Origin: Clostridiales bacterium Firm_04
GTDB lineage: Bacteria > Bacillota > Clostridia > Oscillospirales > Ruminococcaceae
Assembly: GCA_001603005.1 (NCBI GenBank)
Contig: LVAJ01000014.1
Coordinates: forward strand, 62,001 to 126,000
DNA: 64,000 nt
Direction: 5' to 3'
In this document: positions 38,200 through 47,068 of the stretch, piece after piece
How the letters are laid out: the number at the start of each line of letters is the position of its first letter
How positions within the stretch are numbered: position 1 is the stretch's first letter
The notes under the pieces: model-generated
What the model was told of the DNA's origin: nothing
Databases searched by the model: none
Seen by the model: the letters and a program-made list of their open reading frames with translations, nothing else
Program-made: the position numbers and the translations under genes

Positions 38200-39720
38200 T
38201 CAGGCTTCGGTCGGATGCTGCACGGTACCGATAAAGACCGGCAGATTTGTCTCACGGTCAATGATCGCGTAGATGAACGGACGATCCAGCGTGACATACT
38301 TGGGTTCCGGTTCGAGTGCTGCCCCTTGCGCCATAGCGACCAGGGTTGCAGCGCCGGCTTTTGTACCGCGCTCATCGACCTGAATGAAGGTCTTGTGCAG
38401 CACAAGCCCGATGTGCGTCAGTGCTTCCTCGACCGTGTTCAGTTTGGTGAAATCAGCCGTGCCCGGAACGAATGCATCCTTCACGCCGAGTGCTTTCAGC
38501 ATTTCATTCATATTGATCTTGTACTCGTACTTGAACTTCGGCATTTCCGTTTTGACCTTGGTGTGCTGTACATTGGTGAGCATCTTTTGCAGGGATTCGC
38601 CGGTCATGCTGTCGATATACTCATTCACGGAAATGGATTCGTTCGGCAGGATCGCTGCAAATGCAAAGTTCGTATCCTTGTAATATTTCAGGAATCCGGT
38701 AGCATTTTCATCTTCCAGATAGGAATATTCCGATCCATACATCATCTCGACTTTCATATTTCCGTCATATGCATGGAAGGTATCCTCATCCACATCCCAA
38801 TTATAATAGGGTTTCGCCCATTCTGCTTCAAACGCCAGTGCGTTGACCAGCATCATGATCCAGCTGTCTTCGATTATATCGACCAGCTGCGGAATCATCT
38901 TGTGTGTATGGACGTTCACCCAGTTGTTGACATCCTCGACGGTTGTGTCATCGAACGGAGCTTTGAACGCGCCTGCGTGATAGTAGTCATTGGTCGTTTG
39001 CAGGAAGGATTCCGGCACGTCGATCCGCGATTTGTCATCGCGGATCCAGAGGGAATTTGCAATATGCAGCACATCGTCATTGACCGTGAGTTTGTCGGTG
39101 TAGCTGCGATAATAGGCGTTCAGCGTTTCAAGATCAATCTGACCGCCGAGCAGCTTTTCCATCTGTTCTTTGGTGGTGCCGACTGCGCCGTTCGCGGTCA
39201 TGGCAAGCGCCTGCGAAACTGAAAGCGGGGAGACAAGCATATTGTCCTTTGTCTGTTCATCCTTTGCAGCGCCCTTGAACAGATCCACAGTCAGCTGCAT
39301 CTGGCTGCTGATGAACGCTTCATCCGCGTCCTTTTTCACGGCTTCCTTGTCGCTGATGTCTGCCATCAGGTTTGTCGCGCGATAGGTCTGTACGGTCTCG
39401 CTCTCCCTGACGCCGAGTTCTTTGCGGATGCGCGCGATGTATTCGAGGATCATATTCAGATCATCACCTGTCAATTCTTCGTCCAGATCAACGTCTGCAT
39501 TGAGCAGACCGAGATCGGACACCTTTGCCGTGCGGTCTTCCATGAAATAGCGTGCGAGCAGCACGGCGTCTGAAACGTCAACATGATTGTCGTCATTGAC
39601 ATCGCCGTAGATCCATGCCTCTGAGGGGAGTGCTTTTGCGGGGATTGCCTGCGGTGCGATGCAGCTGGCAGTCAGGATGCAGGCTGACAGCATAGCGGAA
39701 ATTGTTCTGAAATGTTTCAT
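38200..39720 (-). CDS. Secreted serpin with N-terminal dockerin
   Basis: 506 residues. The signal peptide (about 1-30) is followed by a type-I-like dockerin (about 36-103) with loops YGDVNDDNHVDVSDA and NADVDLDEELTGDD. A complete serpin domain (about 135-505) has NMLVSPLSVS, NALAFEAEW and LDRPFIYAIIDRETNLPVFIG. The hinge GTKAGAAT and the loop after it are Ala/Gly-rich (VAMAQGAAL), so P1 is near Gly or Ala, unlike the other serpin. This suggests elastase- or subtilisin-like targets. The ATG has a strong AAGGAGG site. The gene lies upstream of the second serpin, 77 bases apart. Confidence 0.9.
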   Translation of the reverse strand: MKHFRTISAMLSACILTASCIAPQAIPAKALPSEAWIYGDVNDDNHVDVSDAVLLARYFMEDRTAKVSDLGLLNADVDLDEELTGDDLNMILEYIARIRKELGVRESETVQTYRATNLMADISDKEAVKKDADEAFISSQMQLTVDLFKGAAKDEQTKDNMLVSPLSVSQALAMTANGAVGTTKEQMEKLLGGQIDLETLNAYYRSYTDKLTVNDDVLHIANSLWIRDDKSRIDVPESFLQTTNDYYHAGAFKAPFDDTTVEDVNNWVNVHTHKMIPQLVDIIEDSWIMMLVNALAFEAEWAKPYYNWDVDEDTFHAYDGNMKVEMMYGSEYSYLEDENATGFLKYYKDTNFAFAAILPNESISVNEYIDSMTGESLQKMLTNVQHTKVKTEMPKFKYEYKINMNEMLKALGVKDAFVPGTADFTKLNTVEEALTHIGLVLHKTFIQVDERGTKAGAATLVAMAQGAALEPEPKYVTLDRPFIYAIIDRETNLPVFIGTVQHPTEA

Positions 39721-39733
39721 ATTTTCCTCCTTT

Positions 39734-39789
39734 TTCGTGATAAGCGGGCGGTTTTGGGGTTGCCGACTATATTTTTATCTTATCACGAA
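39734..39789. promoter_or_regulatory. Long inverted repeat upstream of the serpin genes
   Basis: TTCGTGATAAG (39734-39744) is repeated exactly inverted at 39779-39789 with a 34-base AT-rich spacer. It starts 14 bases before the serpin start codon. It could be an operator, or a leader stem-loop enclosing the ribosome-site upstream region. The remaining gap to 39921 shows nothing else I can assign. Confidence 0.5.
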
Positions 39790-39920
39790 CAGCAACATGA
39801 TTCAATTCGCAGAATACATGAAAAATATTTTTATTTTTGGTGTAACCGTTATAACGTATGCTTTAAACAGGATTGAACAATCATAATTGTGCATGTTATC
39901 TAAATTTCCTGCGTGTAACA

Positions 39921-39948
39921 GAAAACCGCATCACAGAACATGATGCGG
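39921..39948 (-). terminator. Terminator of the acyltransferase gene
   Basis: A perfect 8-bp stem (39926-39933 / 39941-39948) followed on the minus strand by TTTT, 13 bases after the stop codon. Confidence 0.8.
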
Positions 39949-39961
39949 CAGAATGCTTGGT

Positions 39962-41122
39962 TTATGCTTGATTTTTGGGTTGTATGCGGCGTTTTTTCTC
40001 TCTCGCGGCACGGATGCGACGGGCAGTCAGATCATATCCGCCCTGTATCACCAGACCGGAAAAAATCGAAAGTGCAAAAACCTTCAGCACGATCAGCGGG
40101 ACATGCAGAAAACGCTCCGGCACCGTCTGGTAATCGTTATTGAGCTTCTTGTAGTAGATGCAGTCGAAGATGTACGAGATCAGGTAGCCGGCGAATGTCG
40201 CATTGCTGAGCTTAGCAAGGATCGCGGAGCAAAGCCCACTGCGGATCCGGATATCAAACAGCAGCAAAAACAGCGAAACGGTCATGAGCGCGACCGGCCA
40301 TGACGCATAGTCATCATTGTGCCACGAGCGCCAGACGCAGTTGTTGTCGGTGTTTTTGAGACACTGATAGAACGTGACAAGTGATACCCAGACGAGCGCC
40401 AGCAGATAGGTGACCAGAAATTTCAGTTTGTTCCGCGGCGTCCGTTTCGGCGGAAAATCGCGGATATACGCGCCGATCAGGTAGTACGCGATCGGATAGC
40501 CGCGCGTGAAATAGCTCGGAAAAATCTTGATCTGCGAATCCGGATTTGTCCCGATGAAAAAGCTCTGCGCGAACAGAAACAGCAGACAGACTGTCATGAG
40601 CATATAACGCTTGTTTCGGCGCGTTTTCATGCCGTGATATGCCTGATTGAGAAACGGGATCAGCAGGAACATGCAGAGGTAATATTCCACATACCAGCTG
40701 TACTGCGCATCCGTGAACATGAACAGCCCGCGGATCGCGTACCAGACTGTATATGTATATCCGTTGTATTTGATATTGAACAGCACGCAGATCAGACTGA
40801 CAATGACGTAGATGACGAGCACGCGCACCACGCCGGCGTAATACTTCCGGCTCAGTGTTTTCCGGCTCATCAGATAGCCGGTGACCGTCATGAACAGCGG
40901 CACGCAGCAGAATGACACCCAGCGGAAATAGATCTGCACTGCACCGAATGTGAACGAGATCGGCGTGCCGTAAAATCCGGTATTCAGAAAGGCATGCACG
41001 GTCACGACAAGGAACAGCGCCGTGATCTTGACAATGTCGATGCCGGCAAACCGGATCTTTGCGCCGGATCCCGCAGGCTGCCGCACGGTACGCTGTAATG
41101 CGCCGTCTGAAACAGATTGCAT
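39962..41122 (-). CDS. Acyltransferase family 3 membrane protein
   Basis: 386 residues with about ten predicted membrane helices. The N-terminal RFAGIDIVKITALFLVVTVHAF matches the start of acyltransferase-3 (OafA/WecH) proteins, with the catalytic histidine in VVTVHAF. Such enzymes O-acetylate or otherwise acylate surface polysaccharides or peptidoglycan. The acceptor here is unknown. The ATG has AAAGGAG upstream. It begins 23 bases after the recN stop and may be read from the same transcript. Confidence 0.88.
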   Translation of the reverse strand: MQSVSDGALQRTVRQPAGSGAKIRFAGIDIVKITALFLVVTVHAFLNTGFYGTPISFTFGAVQIYFRWVSFCCVPLFMTVTGYLMSRKTLSRKYYAGVVRVLVIYVIVSLICVLFNIKYNGYTYTVWYAIRGLFMFTDAQYSWYVEYYLCMFLLIPFLNQAYHGMKTRRNKRYMLMTVCLLFLFAQSFFIGTNPDSQIKIFPSYFTRGYPIAYYLIGAYIRDFPPKRTPRNKLKFLVTYLLALVWVSLVTFYQCLKNTDNNCVWRSWHNDDYASWPVALMTVSLFLLLFDIRIRSGLCSAILAKLSNATFAGYLISYIFDCIYYKKLNNDYQTVPERFLHVPLIVLKVFALSIFSGLVIQGGYDLTARRIRAAREKKRRIQPKNQA

Positions 41123-41145
41123 AGGCGGCTTCTCCTTTCGGCTTG

Positions 41146-42807
41146 TTATGCGGTGCCGGCAGCATCGAGCGCTGCCTCTGCGGTGCGCAGCAGCAGGTCA
41201 GAGCGGTCATCGCCGCCCATGATGCGGGCAATTTCCTCGATGCGCGCCTGCCGGTCGAGCACCGTGACCTCTGTGCTGGTCGCAGTCTCGGTGCTGTGCT
41301 TTTCGATGAGCAGATGATGATTTGCCTGCGTCGCAAGCTGTGCAAGGTGCGTCACGCAGATGACCTGATGATGTGCGGAAAGCTCCCGCAGTTTTTTGCC
41401 GATCTTCTGCGCTGCTTTTCCGCTGACGCCGGTATCAATCTCATCGAAGATCAGCGTCGGGATCGCGTCGCGTTCTGCAAGGACGGCTTTCAGCGCGAGC
41501 ATCATGCGGGAGAGCTCACCGCCGGATGCGATCTGTGCGATCGGCTTGGGCGGTTCTCCGGGGTTCGCAGAGATCAGAAATTCGGCACGGTCCATGCCGT
41601 TCGGCGTCAGCTTGCCCTGCGTCAGATCGACAGAAAGCTGCACGCGCGGCATGTTCAGATAGGCGAGTTCTTCGCCGACTCTGCGGGAGAACTCCGCCGC
41701 AAGCGTCTGCCGGTGCGCGGTTAGCTGCTTTGCCAGCGCCGTGACACGGTGGAGCCGTTCCGTGCGTTCATCGGTCAGGCGGCGCAGATTGTCCGAATCC
41801 GTTTCGATCGCTTCGATTTCTTTCAGCGCATCATTGTAGATCTGCCGCAGACCGTCTGCATCGGTATGATAGCGCAGCGCCGTGCTGTTGACGGCATTGC
41901 GGCGGTCGGAAAGCTTTTGAAATTCGGCAGGGGAGAGGATGCCGCCGGTATATGCCCCGACTTCATCTGCAATATCCCGCAGCTCAATATTCAGCGCTTT
42001 GAGCCGTTCCAGCAGCGGTTCTGCATCCTGCTCCGCAGAAGCCAGTCTGCCGAGCTGCTCGCAGGCAAGCGCGATCGCGTCCGAGATATTCTCCTCGCCG
42101 TCGGTTAGGATGCGCGCGACGGCAGCCGCAAGCTCTGCGGTATCCTCTGCGCGCGACGCCGCCTGAAACTGTTCATCGAGCAGCCGGTCTTCCTGCGGCT
42201 GGGGATCGAGTTCGCCGATCTCGGAGATCGTTTCCTGCAGCGTTTTCAGGCGCTGTATTTTTTCCTGTTCATCTTTTTTCAGCTGATTCAGGGTGCGGGC
42301 ACATGCCTGCAAATCATGAAACTCTTTCTGATAGGCTGTCAGCAGCGAGAGGTCGTCGCCGAACCGGTCGAGTACATCGAGATGCCGTTCGGGACGCAGC
42401 AGGATCTGATTGTCATGCTGTCCGTGGATCGTGACGAGGGTTTCGCCGAGCGCGCGGAGCAATGCAGCCGGCGCAGATTTTCCGTTGACTCTGCCGATGC
42501 TGCCGCCGTCCGAGGAGATCTCGCGGCTCAGCAGCAGCTCATCATCTTCCGGATCCAGCCCGTATTCAGCCAGAACCGCCCTCGTATCGTCCGAGAGCGG
42601 TGAAAACTGTGCCGTGATAACAGCCTTTTTGCAGCCTGTGCGAACCAGATCCTTGCTGGTGCGCTGACCGAGCACCGCCTGAATGCCGTGGATCAGAATG
42701 GACTTTCCGGCACCGGTTTCGCCGGTAAAGGCGTTGAATCCGGTTTCAAGCGGGATCTGCGCCGAAGCGATGACTGCAAGATTTTCGATAGAGAGTTCCT
42801 TTAACAT
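41146..42807 (-). CDS. recN: DNA repair protein RecN
   Basis: 553 residues, an SMC-like ATPase that acts early at DNA double-strand breaks. The P-loop GETGAGKS is at about 28-35. Central coiled-coil halves flank a short hinge. The C-terminal head has the ABC signature (IASGGELSRMMLALKAV) and Walker B (TLIFDEIDTGVSG). It lies three bases after argR, the common Firmicutes arrangement. Length is normal. Confidence 0.97.
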   Translation of the reverse strand: MLKELSIENLAVIASAQIPLETGFNAFTGETGAGKSILIHGIQAVLGQRTSKDLVRTGCKKAVITAQFSPLSDDTRAVLAEYGLDPEDDELLLSREISSDGGSIGRVNGKSAPAALLRALGETLVTIHGQHDNQILLRPERHLDVLDRFGDDLSLLTAYQKEFHDLQACARTLNQLKKDEQEKIQRLKTLQETISEIGELDPQPQEDRLLDEQFQAASRAEDTAELAAAVARILTDGEENISDAIALACEQLGRLASAEQDAEPLLERLKALNIELRDIADEVGAYTGGILSPAEFQKLSDRRNAVNSTALRYHTDADGLRQIYNDALKEIEAIETDSDNLRRLTDERTERLHRVTALAKQLTAHRQTLAAEFSRRVGEELAYLNMPRVQLSVDLTQGKLTPNGMDRAEFLISANPGEPPKPIAQIASGGELSRMMLALKAVLAERDAIPTLIFDEIDTGVSGKAAQKIGKKLRELSAHHQVICVTHLAQLATQANHHLLIEKHSTETATSTEVTVLDRQARIEEIARIMGGDDRSDLLLRTAEAALDAAGTA

Positions 42808-42810
42808 GTT

Positions 42811-43251
42811 TTACCCCCAGATATGGGACTCCAGCAAGTGAATGAGATATTTCGCGCTGGTCTCTGAACGCGTCAGAATGAAGATCGTGTCGTCACCGGC
42901 AATGGTACCGACGATCTCCGGCAGCTGCATTCTGTCGAGCACGGCACAGGCTGCCTGTGCGGAGCCCGCATGGCAGCTCACGACGACTGTATTCATTGCA
43001 TAATCAATTTTCACGACAACGTCCGTGAGCAGACCGTTCGGCGCAGTCGGTGCAGCCGGAGCCTTGACATAGCAGCTCTGACCGGATGCCGTGCGTTTTT
43101 TGCGCAGTTTAAGCTGACGGATATCGCGGGAGATCGTAGCCTGCGTGACGGAAAAACCGTTTTCCTCAAGCAGATCGCGCAGGGCTTCCTGCGTGCTGAT
43201 GTCCTGCGATTCGATCAGCTGTAAAATCATTTCCTGTCTGGCGTTGAGCAT
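42811..43251 (-). CDS. argR: Arginine repressor
   Basis: 146 residues. The N-terminal winged helix (about 1-70) contains LEENGFSVTQATISRDIRQLKL. The C-terminal domain (about 78-146) contains GTIAGDDTIFIL, which binds arginine and forms the hexamer. It controls arginine synthesis and breakdown genes. ATG 43251 is chosen with GGAGGG seven bases upstream; an in-frame ATG at 43266 lies inside that site region. Confidence 0.95.
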   Translation of the reverse strand: MLNARQEMILQLIESQDISTQEALRDLLEENGFSVTQATISRDIRQLKLRKKRTASGQSCYVKAPAAPTAPNGLLTDVVVKIDYAMNTVVVSCHAGSAQAACAVLDRMQLPEIVGTIAGDDTIFILTRSETSAKYLIHLLESHIWG

Positions 43252-43306
43252 AATACTGCCCTCCATTTTTTGTCTGAAATCAATGAAGTTCTTGTTTTGC
43301 GCTGTA

Positions 43307-44197
43307 TTATTCCTGCATCTCCTTCAACGGGCGCATCAGCTTCCCGTTCAGCGCATCGTAGAATGCAGAGCCCTTGCAGTCCACAAAGGGCATGTACCGT
43401 TCGGAGCATGTGACGGTAAAGGACTGCGCATTGTGCAGAACCGCCGCATGAACGCCGTCTGCATGCACATTGAGTCCGCCGTCGCCGGCGCCGCGGTATG
43501 TGACGCGGATGCTGCGCTGCGGCGCAAACAGCATCGGTCTTGCAAAAAGCGAATGCGGACAGATGAGGTTCATCTCGATCAGCGAGAGATCGGGCTCCAT
43601 GACCGGTCCGCCCGCGGAGAGTGCATAGGCAGAGGAGCCGGTCGGCGTGGAGAAAATGATGCCGTCCGCGCGGTAGACGCCGATCTGCCTGCCGTCCACA
43701 GAGACCGCAAAATCGCAGATCCTGCCGTTCAGCCGCGAAGCATAGATATCGTTGAGCACATGCTTCACCGCGCCGTCCTGTGTGCCGCCGCAGATCTCAG
43801 TTTTGAGCATCATTCTGCGGGTGATCGCGTAATCTCCGCTGCTGAGCCTGTCCAGCATATTGAGCTCGGAAGCTTCAAATGCCGCCAGAAAACCAAGCGT
43901 ACCGGTATTGATGCCGACCAGCTTCACCGGCTCGCATTTTCTTGTGGCTGCATCGTCGAGGATCCAGCCGGCACTGCGCAGAATGGTGCCGTCACCGCCA
44001 ATCGCGATGACAAAATCTGCGCCTTCGAGCACTTCCTCTGCCGGCAGAAACCGGACATTTTCCAGATCGGCATATTCCGATTCCAGCTCTCTGCTCATGC
44101 GGATCTCTGCATGCAGATCATGCAGCCGCTTACAGACGAGCCTTGCGGTCTGTCCGGCAGATTTTTTCGAGAGATTCGGATCAATCACACATTTCAT
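43307..44197 (-). CDS. nadK: NAD kinase
   Basis: 296 residues, ATP- or polyphosphate-dependent phosphorylation of NAD to NADP in the cytoplasm. The diagnostic GGDGT is in FVIAIGGDGTILR, followed by NTGTLGFLAAF and the substrate segment ADGIIFSTPTGSSAYALSAGGP. The start overlaps the tlyA stop by 4 bp. A 55-base spacer separates it from argR. Confidence 0.96.
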   Translation of the reverse strand: MKCVIDPNLSKKSAGQTARLVCKRLHDLHAEIRMSRELESEYADLENVRFLPAEEVLEGADFVIAIGGDGTILRSAGWILDDAATRKCEPVKLVGINTGTLGFLAAFEASELNMLDRLSSGDYAITRRMMLKTEICGGTQDGAVKHVLNDIYASRLNGRICDFAVSVDGRQIGVYRADGIIFSTPTGSSAYALSAGGPVMEPDLSLIEMNLICPHSLFARPMLFAPQRSIRVTYRGAGDGGLNVHADGVHAAVLHNAQSFTVTCSERYMPFVDCKGSAFYDALNGKLMRPLKEMQE

Positions 44198-44928
44198 TGC
44201 GATACTCTTTTCACATATAACAAATATTCGGTATTGCCGCTGCCACCCTTGATCGGGGATTCGCAGCTGCCGAGGGGGAGCAGTCCGTGCTGTGCGCAGC
44301 AGTCGGAGATCTCCCGCAGAACCTGCTGCCGGATCTTTTCATCGCGGACAATGCCATGCTTATTGAGTGCGGCGCGTCCGGCTTCAAACTGCGGCTTGAC
44401 GAGCAGCACCGCGCAGCCGGAACCGGTCATGAGCGCGGGCAGACACGGGATGATCTGTTTCAGCGAGATGAAGGATACATCGCATGTCACAAAATCCGCC
44501 GGCAGACCGGCAGTATCCGCAGCTAACTGCCGCAGATCCGTGCCTTCCATGACGGTCACACGGGGATCGCTGCGCAGTTCGGGCGCCAGCTGATCGTGCC
44601 CGACATCGACGGCGAGCACATGCGCCGCGCCGTGCTGGAGCATGCAGTCGGTAAATCCGCCGGTCGATGCGCCGATATCGAGGCATTGCATGCCGGCGGG
44701 TGAGATCTGAAATTCCGCGAGCGCAAACCGCAGCTTATAGCCGCCGCGTCCGACAAACGGAAGCGCTTCCGTTACCTGTATTGTATCTTCCGGCGCGACC
44801 TTGCGCGAAGCCTTCAGGCAGACAACGCCGTTGACCGTGACATGTCCGTCCTGAATGAGCGTCTGCGCACGGTTCCGGCTGCTGCACAGTCCGCGCGCCG
44901 TCAGTTCTGTATCGAGCCGTTCAGTCAT
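44194..44928 (-). CDS. tlyA: TlyA-family rRNA methyltransferase / hemolysin A-like
   Basis: 244 residues: an N-terminal S4 RNA-binding domain (about 1-60) and an FtsJ-like SAM methyltransferase domain (about 60-240) with LDIGASTGGFTDCML and the catalytic-core strand VTCDVSFISL. TlyA proteins 2'-O-methylate rRNA; the name hemolysin is historical. It sits between dxs and nadK, overlapping both (8 and 4 bp). Confidence 0.93.
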   Translation of the reverse strand: MTERLDTELTARGLCSSRNRAQTLIQDGHVTVNGVVCLKASRKVAPEDTIQVTEALPFVGRGGYKLRFALAEFQISPAGMQCLDIGASTGGFTDCMLQHGAAHVLAVDVGHDQLAPELRSDPRVTVMEGTDLRQLAADTAGLPADFVTCDVSFISLKQIIPCLPALMTGSGCAVLLVKPQFEAGRAALNKHGIVRDEKIRQQVLREISDCCAQHGLLPLGSCESPIKGGSGNTEYLLYVKRVSQ

Positions 44929-46831
44929 GGTGCAGCTCCCGGACCGCCTGCATCATCGCATCCTCGGTCAGACCGAGCTTTTTCAGACATGCATTGACGG
45001 ATGCCTGCTGCACAAAGCCCTCGATCGCATGACATCGGAAGGTTCCGTGCCAGTTCGCGCGCATCAGCTTTGCAGCGATTTTTTCGCCGATGCCGCCCGA
45101 TGCGCTGCTTTCCTCGAATATGACAACATTCTGATACTGCGAGGCGATTTCGGTGACTTCATCGGGGATCGGATAGATCCTTGTCAGGCGGAGCAGTCCG
45201 CAGGGAATGCCGGATGTCCGCAGCTGTTCAACAGCCCTGTCTGCCTGCTCGGAAATTCTGCCGTATGTCATGAGCAGCGTTTCACTTCCGGCATCATGTG
45301 TCAGCACGGCACAGGGTTTCAGGCGGGAGTGCTCGGCTTCCTTTCCGCGCGGATAGCGCACGGCAACGAGTCCGTTCTCGTGGTAGATCGCCTGTCCGAG
45401 ACAGTAGATCAGCTCGGCGTAATTGGCAGGGGAATAGACCGTCGCGCCGGGGATCGCGGTCAGCATCGGGATATCGAAGATGCCCTGATGCGTTTCGCCG
45501 TCCTCGCCGACGATACCGGCGCGGTCCACGCCGAGCACGACATGATAGCCGGCGATTGCCGTATCATGCAGCAGCTGGTCGAATCCGCGCTGCAAAAATG
45601 TTGAATACACAGCAAATACGGGGATTTTTCCCATAGATGCCAGTGCTGCGCAGAATGTGACGGCATGCTGTTCCGCGATGCCGACATCATAGAACCGCTG
45701 CGGGTGATCCGCATAGAAAAATTGCAGACCTGTCCCGTATTTCATCGCCGCAGTCACGGCGCAGATCTTTTCGTCCTGTCTTGCAAGCTCTGTCAGGTGT
45801 TTGCCGAATACAGTCGAATAGCATTCGTCGATCGAGAGTTCGGGATCCTTGGCATCGAGATCGACGCGAGCAATGTCCGCATGAATATGGTCGCAGCGGG
45901 GAACGCCGTGATATTCGCCGGGGTTCTCCTCTGCGGGCTTATAGCCCTTGCCCTTGACCGTTTTGACATGCACGAGCACCGGTCTGCGGTAGCTTTTCGC
46001 GACTTCCAGCGCCTCGTCCAGCGCCTCGATATCATGCCCGTCCACCGGACCGAGATAGACGAATCCCAGCTCCTCAAAAATCGTGGACTGCACGATATTG
46101 TGGCGCATTTTGTCCTTGGTATTTTTCAGCTTGACCGCGAGCATATCGCCGATCGCAGGCGTTTTGCGGATGACGCTTTCGACCTTCCATTTCGCCTTGA
46201 CATAGTCCGAGCTGCTGCGGATGCGTGTGAGATATTTTGCGATCGCGCCGACATTTTTGGAGATCGCCTGATTGTTGTCATTGAGAATGACGATCAGGTT
46301 CGATTTCGTTTTGCCGGCATTGTTGAGTCCTTCGTAGACCATGCCGCCGGTCATTGCGCCGTCGCCGACAATTGCGACCGCATAATGCTCCGTATCGCCG
46401 GACATCCGCATTGCCTCTGCCATGCCGAATGCCGCGGAAACAGCGGTCGAGCTGTGACCGGTGATAAAGGTATCATGCTCGGATTCCGAAGGCTTGGGGA
46501 ATCCGGCAAGACCGTTTTCCTTGCGGAGCTGCGGCAGTTTGTCCGCGCGTCCGGTCAGGATCTTGTGTACATATGCCTGATGTCCGACATCCCACACAAG
46601 CTTGTCCTGCGGGGAATGAAAATGACGGTGCAGTGCAAGCGTCAGCTCCACCACACCCAGATTGGACGAAAGGTGACCGCCGGTCTGCAGCACTGTGCCG
46701 ATCAGCAATTTGCGGATCTTCCTGCAAAGCTCCTCGCACTGCGGGAGCGACAGGTTTTGCAGATCATCCGGCAGCTGCATCCCTTGCAGCGCGCGCACGA
46801 ACTGCTCCGCATTTTGACGTTCTTTATTCAT
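44921..46831 (-). CDS. dxs: 1-deoxy-D-xylulose-5-phosphate synthase
   Basis: 636 residues. This thiamine-diphosphate enzyme condenses pyruvate and glyceraldehyde 3-phosphate, the first step of the MEP isoprenoid pathway. Conserved parts are HLSSNLGVVELTLALH, the ThDP/metal motif GDGAMTGGMVYEGLNN, and the C-terminal pyrimidine-domain segment DVGIAEQHAVTFCAALA. Full length. The start is 39 bases after xseB. Confidence 0.97.
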   Translation of the reverse strand: MNKERQNAEQFVRALQGMQLPDDLQNLSLPQCEELCRKIRKLLIGTVLQTGGHLSSNLGVVELTLALHRHFHSPQDKLVWDVGHQAYVHKILTGRADKLPQLRKENGLAGFPKPSESEHDTFITGHSSTAVSAAFGMAEAMRMSGDTEHYAVAIVGDGAMTGGMVYEGLNNAGKTKSNLIVILNDNNQAISKNVGAIAKYLTRIRSSSDYVKAKWKVESVIRKTPAIGDMLAVKLKNTKDKMRHNIVQSTIFEELGFVYLGPVDGHDIEALDEALEVAKSYRRPVLVHVKTVKGKGYKPAEENPGEYHGVPRCDHIHADIARVDLDAKDPELSIDECYSTVFGKHLTELARQDEKICAVTAAMKYGTGLQFFYADHPQRFYDVGIAEQHAVTFCAALASMGKIPVFAVYSTFLQRGFDQLLHDTAIAGYHVVLGVDRAGIVGEDGETHQGIFDIPMLTAIPGATVYSPANYAELIYCLGQAIYHENGLVAVRYPRGKEAEHSRLKPCAVLTHDAGSETLLMTYGRISEQADRAVEQLRTSGIPCGLLRLTRIYPIPDEVTEIASQYQNVVIFEESSASGGIGEKIAAKLMRANWHGTFRCHAIEGFVQQASVNACLKKLGLTEDAMMQAVRELHHD

Positions 46832-46870
46832 GTTTCTCTCCGTTCGGCAGATGTAGTGTCTGCCGTTCCG

Positions 46871-47068
46871 TTATCCGATCGCCGGATCTCCGGCAGTTTT
46901 CCCGAATTCAGATACAGTCAGCTTTGCCTGCTCCAGTTCCTTGCGGCAGGCGTCAGCAAGTTTTGCGCCTTCTCCGTAGAGCCGGACGGCTTCTTCCAGC
47001 GGCAGGCCGCCTTCTTCCAGTTTCGCGGTGATTTCAGCAAGCTGCTGCATGCCTTCTTCAAATTTCAT
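46871..47068 (-). CDS. xseB: Exodeoxyribonuclease VII small subunit
   Basis: 65 residues, a helical hairpin with the family pattern FEEGMQQLAEITAKLEEGGLPLEEAVRLYGEG. It forms exonuclease VII with XseA and overlaps xseA by 4 bp. Confidence 0.95.
   Translation of the reverse strand: MKFEEGMQQLAEITAKLEEGGLPLEEAVRLYGEGAKLADACRKELEQAKLTVSEFGKTAGDPAIG

Noticed and set aside
44194..44928. Hemolysin or virulence factor, from the historical name of the TlyA family.
   Set aside because: The S4 plus FtsJ domain layout and housekeeping neighbourhood indicate an rRNA methyltransferase.
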